From Plectosphaerella cucumerina (Eukaryota; Ascomycota; Sordariomycetes; Glomerellales; Plectosphaerellaceae): a stretch of 64,000 nucleotides of DNA. Both the position numbers and the translations under genes were made by a program. The first letter of the stretch is position 1. The number at the start of each line of letters is the position of its first letter. The notes beneath the pieces were generated by a model. It was not told the DNA's origin, did no database searches, and saw only the letters and a list, made by a program, of their open reading frames with translations. The stretch lies in assembly GCA_020746995.1 (NCBI GenBank), contig JAGPXD010000007.1:620001-684000 (forward strand), read 5' to 3'. Positions 21,253 through 31,916 of this stretch are shown here, in pieces.

Positions 21253-24078
21253 GGTCAGCGGCTAGGAAATGAGTTCTTTGGCAGGCCTTCTTGCCTGTGA
21301 ATGCACCTCTCTTGTGCTGTGAAATCCGATTGCAGAGGCATGGGGGCTCATAAAAGTCGTTAGTCCGTTGCTCTTGCTCCCCGTTGGCTGTGGTGATAAC
21401 GTGACGAACTTCATCTCAAATCCCGAAAATGACCTGCAAGGCATTGATCCTATGTGGGTTGTGATGCGGCTCTGCTATGCCGGCAGATGGACGGGAGATC
21501 AGGCCACGGACCGGACTCTCGGCTCGGCTCTCCCCATCTGCATACTTCCTGGACCTATCTCACAGCAGAGAGCATCTGTGTCTGCATTTGCCTGCGAGCA
21601 GATCTCAATGTCTTCTAGCTTTGGGCAGCTGGTCAAAAGCTCTGTCTAGATGACTTCAACAAATCGATTGGGAGAGTGGGAAATTAGACTTTAAGGAACC
21701 CACCCAGAATTCTGACAGTTAACTAGGTGATCACGATCAACTTGGGCAACTGAGACACGCCACTTGCGCTGCGTTGTGCTCCCGCTGATTATGCCAAGCT
21801 ACCTTAGGTAGCCCACGAGCCGGCGGCTGGAAGCGTGGAACGATGCCAGCAGGATACGAATTTCCAGCCCACCAAAACATCATCTGAAGGCGCCCGAGAA
21901 GGACACATACCCTGCAAGCGATGCAGCTTGGCATTATGTAAACGCACCTCCTCGGTAGCGATTGATGATCCGTGTCGCAGCCGAGGAGGAGTTCCTCCGA
22001 TGACCAGACGGCTCCACGCGAAGATCAGACAGCGACAGCTCGAGCATCTCACGATGTTGCACTCTCCACATGACATGTCGTCGATTACCCCGGATTGCGC
22101 CATGCCAGCCTTGTGCCGGTTGACAGATGGCGACATGTCCCCTCCAACCTTTACCGCAGCCCGATGGAGCCTCTGCACTGCATTTGGTCTCCATCGAGGA
22201 CAACCTGGTTCAACGATGGCTCGAGATGCCCAACTTCATGTCGTCACCACATTCCAACAATCACCGCTTCCCAGGCTTCGCCCGGCCTAAAGTCCAAGGC
22301 CGCGCAAGGCCTTATCTAGCCGACTCACCATCACGCGTTCAGCTGCTGTCCGTGACGCGATCCGCGGGTTATGTGGCGCAACCGTCGGCCACGGCTTGGA
22401 CCACGTCTTGGGCGCGAGGGGCCCAACGGCTCAGGGGGACATTCACATGGAAAGCGAGCACCTAACTGCCTGCGTCTTGCATCGGCACCTCAGATCACGC
22501 CCCTATCGGTACGCCAGGTCTTGGTATTGCTCGCCGGACGCCACCGAGCGAGCCTCCTCTCCCCGCACTGCACCTGTCCCCTCCCCCGGATGTGGGAGGT
22601 GTGTGTGGCGATGTCGTGTGCTGTCTAGGCGGGCGGCTTTCTGAGGCCTCGGGGACGCGGCCGGCCTGGCCCTCTCTCGCTCACGTCAAAGGGCTCCTAG
22701 GGCTCCGCCGTCTCCGCCCAGCCCGCCCAGCCCGTTGGTAGCCACTGGGGAATAGGGGCTTGAGTGGAGCGGGATCTGTCCTCCTCCCCGGCGGGCTCGA
22801 CGACAGGGGATGATGCCGCCGAGCCTCGCGAAGCCTCTTTCAGCTCCGCCAAGAGTCCGCCGATGCTACGCCAAGCCCGCTGGAACATGCGTGGAAGGAT
22901 CCTCATAGGCCCCGGGGTGGGCGCGGTGCCCGGATCCCTCACACGGTCACACCTCGCGGACGGGCAGGAATGCCCATTTGCTCGAGAAACAGGATCACCG
23001 GGGTCACGTCGCGCTGCCTGGGGCATAGTGCGCTGCATGCCCAGAACCTTGGCCCTGCGCCCGTATCAGGGAGCAACGCAAGATGGCGAGGGTTCACCTG
23101 CCGCATGGAGGAGGTGGACGAGGCGACGTTAATTCCCCAGAGTCTTGTTTCTTGCGCTTGGCCCTGTCGCCTCTTGCAAGCGGGCCAAGCGCTGCAGGCG
23201 AGCTGAGATGTCGATGACGGCTGGTCGCTGGGCCGCGGCGTCCCCAGTTGCACCGACGCGCCGTCCGAGCAGACGCGTCTTCGACTGGAGAAAAGACCCC
23301 CGGAGAGCACCGGGGTGGCGTGGCATCAGGCCGGGAGCTTGGGCTGCTGGAGGCTCCGAGACAAGCGCCACCCGGCCGCCGTGGTGTGTTGGATGCCACC
23401 CGCGTGGCCATGGATGATCCCTCCCTAAGACCATCGCGCCCGTCCTCTATCAGGACGAGCCCGCCGAGACGTCGTGCCACCCCTCGCCGCTCCCCGCAGA
23501 AGGCCGATGAGGCCTATTGCAGTCTTCCGCCAAGGCTACATCTCCCGCTCGGCGAGGCTCTCATAGGCCAGCTGCCGCGTCGTCAACCTTCGACCTCGAG
23601 TCAGCGTTGATATTACGCCGCGCCCTCACCGCCAAGATCTTGGCCTTTTGGCCCCCCCTGTGAGTCCATCTGCCATGTCTGAAGCTCGCCGCCAGCAGGG
23701 TATTCTGGGGAATTAGCGTCGAGGACACCTGCTCAATGAGGCAGGTCGATTGCTGCTCGCGATGCGTGCCACGGCGCTGGGCGAAAGAGAGGAGGGAGGG
23801 TCGATGCTTGGTGGTTTGTCCGTCCAGCTGGGCCGCTCAGATGCCATCCATTTCTCCCCATCGGACACGGGTTCCGCTGCCCTCGGACACCATCCCCGTA
23901 CCATCATTGTACGCGGGTCCCAAGAGTCAGGCTCAAGTATTTAAGTATCCCTCACCGGGCCCCCTCCAGACCCTGACCCTCTCTCGCCCCTCTCTTCTAC
24001 CTCATCCCGCTATCCCCTCTTCCCCTGAAGGTCACCGGTTACTTCTCCCCTAACCAGACATTCACTCGACACCTCAAG
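21253..24078. other. Long intergenic region
   Basis: No gene supported. Overlapping open frames at 21.8-22.6 kb and 22.7-23.6 kb on both strands show no family, start context or splice pattern. A TATA-like stretch (AGTATTTAAG) at about 23937-23946 and pyrimidine-rich sequence up to 24060 look like the promoter and leader of the symporter gene. Confidence 0.5.
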
Positions 24079-26180
24079 ATGGCCGACTCATACAATGAGG
24101 CCGCCAAGCCGGGCATGGGCCGGAGGCTCTGGCTCATGGTCGCTCCCGACGCGAAGAAGGACGAGGACGGCCGTGACAACTTCAACTCCCGCGCCCAGTT
24201 TGTGCTCTGCGCCATGGGCGGCGCCGTCGGTCTTGGAAACCTGCTCCGTTTCCCCTCGGTCGTCTACAACAACTACGGTCTGCAGTTCTTCATCCCCTAC
24301 TTCATCGCCCTGTTCCTCATCGGTATCCCCATCCTCATCCTCGAGATCGTCATCGGCCAAGCCTACCGCGCCGGCTGTGTCACGGCATGGAACACCAACA
24401 ACCACCGCGCCAAGGGTATCGGCTTCTCCATGGTCTTCAACGGCTTCACCGTCGGCGGATACTACGTGCCCATCCTGGCCTACGCCATGAACTACTTCCG
24501 CCGCTCTTTCGAGAGTCCTCTGCCCTGGCTCGAAGTGGGTGGCAGAGAATTCTTCCTGAGCGAGATTGTGAAGCCCACGGACCTATTGGGCGAGCCTGGT
24601 GCCACCAGGTGGTTTGGAAGTATGGACGTCATCGGCGAGACCGCCGCCTGGAGCCTCCTCATCTGGTTCGTCACCTGGATGTGCATGTTCAAGGGCGTTG
24701 GTCTTACTGGCCGTGTCATCTACATCACCATGGCGCTGCCGCTCATCATGATTGCCATCCTCGCAGTCCGCTCCATGTCGCTGCCCAACGCGTCGGACGG
24801 CTACAGGCTCTACCTCGGCGTCTGGCGCTCCGAGTCCCTTGCTGGTCCTGGTGTCTGGCAGGACGCCTTTGGTCAGATGTTCTTCTCCATTGGTGTTGGT
24901 TTCGGATACTTCACCTCCTACGCCTCGTACAGCTCCAAGTACTCCAACGCCGTCCAGGACGCCTTCATCATTGCTCTCGCCAACTCTGCCATCGAGATCA
25001 TCTCGGCCTTCGCCGTCATGGGTGTCGTCGGCTACCTGGGCCTGAATCTTGAGGGCACCGGCCGTCTCGGCACCTTCAGCTCCGGCTTCTACTACTACCC
25101 AGAGGCCCTTGCCCAGATGCCGGCGGCCAACTTCTTCTCGGCTCTCTTCTTCTTCACCCTCGTTATCCTTGGTCTGACCTGCGTCTTCGCCCTTTTCGAG
25201 GTCCTTGTTACCATGATCTGCGATACCGACTGGGGCAAGCGCATCCCTCGCTGGGCTGTGGCCACGACTGTCGCCATTGGTGCCTACCTGATCACCCTGC
25301 TCTACTGCACTGAGGTCGGCTTCAACCTCCTCGATGCCGTCGACACCTTCGTCAATGATCTGGCCCTCTTCTTCACCGTCTGGTGCGAGTGCTTCTTCGC
25401 CACAACCCTTTACAGGTGGAGGGACCCTGTCGATCAGACCGGTCTCATCAGCTACGCTACCTACAACGCCGGATACTTCTTCGCCCACTTCATCGGCTTC
25501 CTCGTCGGTCACCTCGTCAGTGCCCCGGCCGGTGCTGGTGCAGGATTCGGCATTCTCATCATTGGCATCGTCGCCTCGACCTTGATCGGCAAGGTCCCCA
25601 CGGTGCCCGCCCCTGGCTTCTGGAACAAGAACACCTTCCTCAGCCGCTTCTGGTACAACGCCTTCTACTCGGTGAGTTACCTCCCTGATTCCCTGCAATC
25701 CTTGCTCTCACTAACACCATCTTCACCCAGGGCAACCAACTCCGCCGCGACATCAACAGGGCCATCATGGTCGGAAACAACTGGAGGCTTCACTGGTTCT
25801 GGCCTGCCTGCCTCAAGTACATCACCGCCCCTGCCGTCGGTCTTGTCTTCACCTTTGCCTACCCCAAGTTCCTCGACCCCTCTGAGGACACCCGTCGTTT
25901 CGAGGACCCGACCATGATCTACTCCTTCGCCCTCATGCACGCCGTCATGATCTTCATCATCGGCTGCTTCGTCTTCCCCCGCTTCTTCAACTTCCTCATC
26001 CCCGAGGTCAGGCGCGGCCAGGGCAAGTACGATGTCGCCCCTCAGGTCGTCATCGGCGAGACCCCGGTCATCGGCGACACTGGCATCGAGGCTGGCGTTG
26101 TTGACTCGCAGAACCGCGCCGACAGCTCTGAGCTCGTCACCGAGGAGCCCAAGCTCGCCACGAGCACGGAGAAGTACTGA
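24079..26180 (+). CDS. Sodium/neurotransmitter symporter (SNF) family transporter
   Basis: Exons 24079-25671 and 25731-26180 (donor GTGAGT, phase 0) give 680 aa. The first membrane helix carries the family signature AMGGAVGLGNLLRFPSVVYN (residues about 50-69), the unwound substrate- and sodium-binding segment of this fold. About 12 hydrophobic helices follow, with GVGFGYFTSYASYSSKYSN in the region of helix 6, including the second unwound helix. The C-terminal 60 residues are hydrophilic and cytosolic. Animal relatives import amines or amino acids with sodium and chloride; fungal members are poorly studied and lie in the plasma membrane. Strong C-rich codon preference suggests high expression. 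Length fits the family. Confidence 0.9.
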
Positions 26181-26812
26181 GATGGGTTCGAGAAAGACGT
26201 TTTGACCTCTGTCATGATGCCTGGCGCTCGCCCGGTGTCTTGACTAAACACTGTTAAATGATGGATTTCCTCAGCATAATACCACTCGCTTTGATCCACA
26301 CCAGGCCTATTGATGTTTGCAACTCGTGACGATTGACTCTGTCATTCTCATCTAGGTATGCATACCAATAGTAATACTGACCTGGTACCAAGTATCTTTT
26401 CAATTTTCATTGCCAAAGTACCGTGAGCGCAACAGTGGTCGGTCCTTGGCGAGGGGGGTGACCCATACGGTCGAGTACGACTACAAGCCGCAGTGACCTC
26501 ACTCAACAGCACATAGGTAAGGTACTTACAGAGTCGCCGTGGGATCAATATGAAAACATTGCGTTCACTCTGTTAAGAAATCGTAGCAGGCCACGTTAAG
26601 TTGAGCACCGTTTCTCAGCGTGAGATCACTCAAGCGATGGATAAAAATGAGACGGAAAGACTTTTCGTTCGATGTGTCTAGAGCTGAAGTGGGCGATAAT
26701 CTTGAACAGGCCTGTACTTTCGTGTACATCACGAACAGCTGACTTCTGAGAGTCCAGGTATTGTACATCGGAAGATGAACCTTTCCCCCCGAAGTCTCTC
26801 CATCGGATGGAC
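26181..26812. other. Gap between convergent genes
   Basis: 3' regions of the symporter (plus) and the 250-aa secreted protein (minus). Nothing else recognised. Confidence 0.5.
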
Positions 26813-27565
26813 CTAGCGATGAGTGCCCGATCCCTGGCAGTAGGGAATGCTAGCGCTGCTGCGGGAGGTGCACAAGCTCCAAGCGCCCTGGACCCAACTC
26901 ATCTGGCCCAACTGCTGGTTCGAGTAGCTGGTGGCCTGGAAAGGCGAAGTGGTCCAAGCCGAGTTGCCGCAGCGAGTGTAAGCTGTGCCAATCTTGCGGT
27001 GGGCCCAGGGGTTGTGGACAATGGTGCCCCATACTCCACTGGGGACGGTGAGAAGGATGACGGTAGTGTCGATGCTGGTCCAGGTGCGGGTGTATTCGAC
27101 ACCGAGACTGGCGGAAAAGACGTTCCAGGAGATTCCGAGTGAAGCACTGACGGCGATTGAGTTGGCGAGCGACTTGCCGCGGGAGATGCTGAGGCTGCCC
27201 GGGCCGCGGAGAACGGGAGACATCTGTACGTCCCAGTCGGAGAAGTCGAGTGTTCGTTCGACGGTAAACTCGACGTTGCGGTTGTTGCAGGTCTGACGGG
27301 CCGCGATGGCCGAGGCTTCTTCAACACCTTCTGTCTGGAGGTCGGCCTCGTCCCTGAGCATGACCTCTCCAGAGCTCATGAGCTCCAGGTACTCGGCTTG
27401 CTTGATGACCTTAAAGGTGTTGTTGAGACCGTACAAGAGAACGTCGTCAACCCCAAGCATCAGGGGCTTCGATGGGAGAAGCTGAGGGACGGTGTTGGTC
27501 TCATCGAGAATGGCAGGGGCCGCCGCAGCAAGGCCGCTGACAAAGAGGAGGGATGCAAAACGCAT
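26813..27565 (-). CDS. Secreted protein of unknown family, 250 aa
   Basis: Single exon with a clear signal peptide (MRFASLLFVSGLAAAAPA). A propeptide-like acidic stretch to about residue 85 is followed by a probable KEX-like processing area (AIAARQTCNNR) and a beta-rich domain. This contains repeated alternating segments such as SISRGKSLANSIAVSASLGISW and TVILLTVPSGVWGTIVHNPWAHRK. I do not recognise a named family. The spacing of Ser/Gly-rich strands and the PSG-x-WG-x-I-x-N-P-x-x-H pattern resemble a group of uncharacterised fungal secreted proteins. It may be an extracellular interaction protein. Confidence 0.7.
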   Translation of the reverse strand: MRFASLLFVSGLAAAAPAILDETNTVPQLLPSKPLMLGVDDVLLYGLNNTFKVIKQAEYLELMSSGEVMLRDEADLQTEGVEEASAIAARQTCNNRNVEFTVERTLDFSDWDVQMSPVLRGPGSLSISRGKSLANSIAVSASLGISWNVFSASLGVEYTRTWTSIDTTVILLTVPSGVWGTIVHNPWAHRKIGTAYTRCGNSAWTTSPFQATSYSNQQLGQMSWVQGAWSLCTSRSSASIPYCQGSGTHR

Positions 27566-28537
27566 GGTTACTGAGGAGCGGGGAGTGAAGCTGATATCTC
27601 AAGATTGAGGGGTACAGTGCAGATGCTGCTGGTAGTGAGCAAGAGCCACGGCGGGATCTCTTGCAAGTTTTATAGTCCGGCTTCCATCAAGCAAAGCTGT
27701 CACTGGTATTTTGGCCGGCCCTCCAGAAGCAACTGATGCGTCAACGGCAACTGTCAAACTGCAACTGCCGCTTTCCCCACAACCATATCTAACAAGCCGA
27801 GGGCGGACAACGTCTGTTTCTCGGTAGCGGCGACTCACCTGCCTTTCTCGAAGCCAGCCAGAGTCCCATGACCTGAAGTTTCTGACCGCTGATGCAGCTC
27901 GAGTCAGCGAGTGAAGATAAAGCTGTTGAGATTTACCTTGCTCAGCTACTCATCACACATGAGAAAAATAGGCCTCCCGCCCCAGCCCGAGCCGAAGCAT
28001 CATGATAGCTTCCTGTTTCGTCGGTCTTTCCGAAGTTTGGGCGCTCATCTGAGGGCGATGATCATGACACTGCATGCTTGGCAAGTGGCTTATCATGAAT
28101 GCTCCATGATTAGGCCGGGAAGATGAAAAAGCATGAGCACAAGGCTATTTCACAGCGCGTCTGAGGCAAGATGATTCGTTTGTATACGCCTGTGGTGGAT
28201 CAGGGGTGCGGGCTGATCCCTGCACGGTAACTTCCATGTGGTGAGGTTGCCGATGCTTGCTCGGTTACCTCGTTTGCGTGTTCCTGGATTATGACTCGGG
28301 TGGTGGAATTGAGACAGACTCCAGGTGGATAATCTCTAGACTATCACTTTCGAGGTAAGGTAGGCTGGGGGATTGGAGTCGAAGACAGCTCGTGTAGTCG
28401 ATGGCGTTTGCTCATCCCTCTTCAGACATAAAGACACGGCCATCTCCAACATACTTGTTTCATTTGGACACACAAATCGACGACACGAACATTCGCCAAT
28501 CTCAAGTGTTGTACTTGTTCCTCGCCCATCTCTGACA
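27566..28537. other. Divergent intergenic region
   Basis: Promoters of the two flanking secreted-protein genes (minus and plus). No coding sequence supported. Confidence 0.5.
27668..27674 (-). promoter_or_regulatory. TATA box of the 250-aa secreted-protein gene
   Basis: TATAAAA on the minus strand, about 105 bases upstream of the ATG at 27565; a good match in sequence and distance. Confidence 0.5.
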
Positions 28538-29157
28538 ATGCGTTTATCACTGTCCCTTCCTGGCCTTGCCGCCATTGCCTGCCTCCTCCTAGACGTGTAA
28601 GTCTGCTCTTTGCACGGGACAAAATTGGTTTCTACGAGAGGATTAGTGCTTATGCGGCTCACAGCAATGCCGCCTATCATGACGCCTGTGCCTGTCACAA
28701 CGGCGGAGAGTACAACTGGCGCATGACCGTCAGTGCGTGCCAGTATATGCGCCAAATCCATCAACAAATGGTTCGTCACACTTTCGCCGCTGCCTTTCAT
28801 TGGTATGATGACTGACCTCAATGACCACCCAGCCTTGGGCGAATGAAGGCGATGTGGTTTACAACACTGCCTCTGGAAGGGTATGCTACTCCTCCACTGT
28901 TCACGGCCGATCTCGGGTGGACTATAGACTGATACGAAGTCATCTAGTGCCAGTCAAACCCCTTGGGAGGAAACTTCCTCGAAGGCGGCGATATGAACCA
29001 AATGTGCAAACTTGGTATGTGGATAGTGTCCCCCCGCGCCGTCACATCGACTGATCCCAATGGTGTTGCAACAGCTGCCGAAAGAGGATTTGGTTGCGTT
29101 TTCGATTCATCGAGGACTTGCTTCGCCGATCCAGCGGCGGTGTCCTCCCGATGCTGA
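28538..29157 (+). CDS. Small secreted cysteine-rich protein, five exons, 120 aa
   Basis: Exons 28538-28596, 28665-28770, 28833-28880, 28948-29014 and 29075-29157, each of 110 nt or less, are separated by introns with donors GTAAGT, GTTCGT, GTATGC and GTATGT. Joined, they give an unbroken 120-aa frame. It has a signal peptide (MRLSLSLPGLAAIACLLLDV) and eight cysteines in the mature part (CACHNGGEYNW, SACQYM, GRCQSNPLGGNFLEGGD, MCKLAAERGFGC, SRTC and a final SRC). Eight cysteines would allow four disulfides. The small size, secretion and Cys content fit an effector candidate, but no activity is known. Because every exon is short, standard ORF scans miss it. The least certain junction is the GTTCGT donor at 28771. 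Confidence 0.7.
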
Positions 29158-30017
29158 GTAGGTATGCTCCTTGGCGGCGGGCACTTCGTCGGTCTGGGTG
29201 AGAAAGAAAGCGGCGGCAATGGAAGGAAGGTGGCAGCTCGGGGTGTTTTGACCCGGGCCTTGGTGTGTGTGCCTGGCCGGGGTTTGGGGCGCGGTCTCTG
29301 GCGCCATGCATCCCCCTCGGAGTTCAACGAACAGGCAGGGATTCACTCAGCCCCAGCTTCCTGTAGATCCAACTGATAATCGAGTCCGGAGAGTGGGGGG
29401 TAGCTGCAGCAGGGGTAGACATAAGCGTTTGCTGCATGACTCGGACTGTGCCATGGCTGGATCTGTTGTCGTTAAAACCTCCGCTTATCAAATCCAGCCG
29501 GATCAGGTTACGTTGCAGAGCGTAAATGTCAAGTGAACACACAAGCCGACGGCTCCCGTCTTGTACTGCCTAGGTAGGGGTACGTATGGACTTGGGCTGT
29601 GGTCACTTTACACTCGGGGCCATCATATCTCGTCTCTGTGAGACTCGGCCTCTGTTCACAACGAACTTTGGTAGATACCAACAAAAGTAACAAGCGCGTT
29701 GTGTAAGCTCGTACTGTCTCTGTCCTCTCAAAGATGGCTTTGTACTTTCTGTCCGGGCATTGTCGACAACAAAGCACCCTGTCCTCGAAGTCTCATAGTC
29801 ATGTGGCTCGAGATGTCAAAGGCATACATTTTAGATGAACAGCATCTGTTTCTTTTGACTATGAAATACACCTGTGGGGTCTGACAGTCCATGGACATTG
29901 TTTAGAATAAAGTCAGGCTTAACCCTTGCTTTCATTTGTTTTATGTCCTCCTGGTTCATCGCACTCCCAACACATCCAAGTGTCTTCCACAAATTATTCC
30001 ACGCCCATTCTCTCGCC
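29158..30017. other. Intergenic region
   Basis: 3' end of the Cys-rich secreted protein gene, then the upstream region of the next gene, including T-rich and pyrimidine-rich stretches near 29920-30010. No other gene seen. Confidence 0.5.
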
Positions 30018-30371
30018 ATGTCTGAGATTGTTCCCCTCCACTGGCGCTGCTGCCAGCCATTCTGTGGCAGCCTTCACCACATGATCAAGAGCCCCCACTG
30101 CAACGGCAGCCTCAAGAACAAGACCTACCACACCAACCACTTCCAGTGCCCCGACTGCGAAGTCATCCAGCCAAAGCGTTGCGACGTCAGCGTGTGTTGC
30201 CAGTGCGGCAACGCGGAAAAGTACAAGCCCGGTCTGACGATGCTCTGCGGCGGCGTCGCCAGGGACTTGGACGCATACACATACAAGGCATGTCTTCATG
30301 ATCACAAAGCTTGCGCCAAGTGCGCGTTCACCTGCATGGAGTCGATCAAGGGCGGCTACCACGAGCAGTGA
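30018..30371 (+). CDS. Small Cys-rich, zinc-ribbon-like protein, 117 aa
   Basis: Single exon. Fifteen cysteines and several His in 117 residues are arranged in pairs: RCCQPFC, FQCPDC, RCDVSVCCQC, LCGG, ACLHDHKACAKC and FTC. CxxC and CxxxxC pairs of this kind usually bind structural zinc. No signal peptide is present if translation starts at the ATG in GCCATGTCTG, so it should be intracellular. An upstream in-frame Met would add 48 residues that include a hydrophobic stretch (SGLTLAFICFMSSWF); that longer form would be membrane-inserted but has a poorer start context. Family unknown; a nucleic-acid or protein-binding role is only a guess. Confidence 0.6.
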   Translation: MSEIVPLHWRCCQPFCGSLHHMIKSPHCNGSLKNKTYHTNHFQCPDCEVIQPKRCDVSVCCQCGNAEKYKPGLTMLCGGVARDLDAYTYKACLHDHKACAKCAFTCMESIKGGYHEQ

Positions 30372-30719
30372 TAGACGAGGTGGGGATGTGTACTGATTCG
30401 GCCGGCGGAGGTTGAGGACTGGTGGCAGTGTTCCATGCACAAATCATGCATGCTTCCCTGTGTGTTTAGAAGGCTGGGTCAATGGTGGATTGGATGTACA
30501 ATACCAATAGTTTCGCAGTTTTCCTCTCAGCTCGTGCCGTGCATTCCTTGGAATCATGCCAGAAGTAGTGTGCATCTGCTATGGACTGAGAATAGCGTAG
30601 TAGGCTTGGAAAGGAAATCGAATGATTTTTCGATCATACGACAGTTAGGAAATGGGCGCAAGTCTTCCATCTGATGCATTAATGTAATTGTTGACATCCA
30701 ACCTACCGGGCCTCCCTCT
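30372..30719. other. Gap between convergent genes
   Basis: 3' regions of the flanking genes; nothing else seen. Confidence 0.5.
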
Positions 30720-31642
30720 CTATCTCTGGAACTGCTTGCGGAAAAAGGAAACGGCCTGATCCTCGGCTTTCATCCCAATCTCCGCCTGCTTCTTGTCGTT
30801 CGGATCCCCACGAACCGCAAACCCGTGTGTCGCACCGGGATACACCACGGCCTCACATCCCTCCTTGGCATCAAGCACCGCCACCGCCTGCTCAACCTGC
30901 TTCCTCTTCATCATCAAATCATCGTCGCCATTGGCCAAGCTGAACGGCACGGCCAGCTTCTGGAAGTCGTCAGGCACTACCACGACGCTCGGATGGGCCG
31001 TGAAACCACAGTCCACAAGGTCGCTGGCGAATGGTCCATTGGTGCCTTGGGACGCTTGCGTCGCGTACCTGCCGCCCCAACAGAAGCCAGCGATTCCGAC
31101 GTTTTGAGACCCTGGGAGACCTTCGGGCGGTGAGGCGCGCAGGGCGGAGAGGTACGCCTTGATGCGGGGAACGGCAACTGCCGGGCGAATGACCAGGAGC
31201 AGGGTCATCAGGTAGCGGGCAACAGTGACGATGAATAAGGGCTTGAGGATGAAAGTCCTGTACCACCAGGCCTTCTCGGCGGAGCCAGCTTCGTCGCTCT
31301 TGGAGAGGATGGATTGCGGAATGGCCCATCCTTGGGTCTCATGTCAGTGCCTGAAGCGATGATGGGAGGCGAAGGGAATTTACCGTTCATCACCTCTGGG
31401 ATCAGCACAACCGCTGGGATGCGCTTGGCGTAGGTGTCGGCCAGGGCGCGGGTGTTGTGCAGCGTCCAGCCCATGGCGTCGGGCATGATGACAACGACAC
31501 CAAGCGGCTTGACGTCGTCGCCTGGCCTGGACACATATGTCGGGAGGTCATAGAGAACCTCCTCGACGCCGGTCAATTTGACGTCGCCGCGCAGGGTGCC
31601 GCGGAGGCAGTCGGCGCAAAACAGCGGGGTTTGGGTAGACAT
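30720..31642 (-). CDS. Dienelactone hydrolase family protein
   Basis: Exons 31384-31642 and 30720-31330 (donor GTAAAT, phase 1) give 289 aa. It is an alpha/beta hydrolase of the dienelactone hydrolase family. The nucleophile elbow is GFCWGG with Cys at about residue 170, the histidine is in YPGATHGF at about 255, and the acid lies in ANGDDD at about 222, the usual Cys-Asp-His triad order. The N terminus (CADCLRGTLRGD) matches fungal members. These enzymes hydrolyse dienelactones from aromatic ring cleavage or act as broad esterases in the cytosol. No neighbouring ring-cleavage gene is visible, so the substrate stays open. Length fits the family (about 240-290 aa). Confidence 0.88.
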
Positions 31643-31916
31643 TTCGGAAAGATGCCAAGCGGAAAATTCGAGGTCTGTTCCAGGGGTGGAAGCAGCCGAT
31701 GAGGGGTATTAAGTAGGTCTCGGACCGCCAGCGTGATGCTTGTCAGCCGTGAAACTTGTCCGGAGCTATTGCAGCTGTCTCGCATGCGGCTTGTCGTCAT
31801 TGATCCTTATGAACCATGTGGTTGCATCCGTCAGAGCGAGCAAACCAATCCGCGATGCAGTCAGCCAACCCTTCAAATGCTCGTACCAAGTTCACGACTC
31901 CACGATAGCCAGCGTA

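Noticed and set aside
24088..25698. Long Glu/Asp-rich minus-strand frames opposite the symporter gene
   Set aside because: Mirror frames of a strongly codon-biased membrane protein gene.
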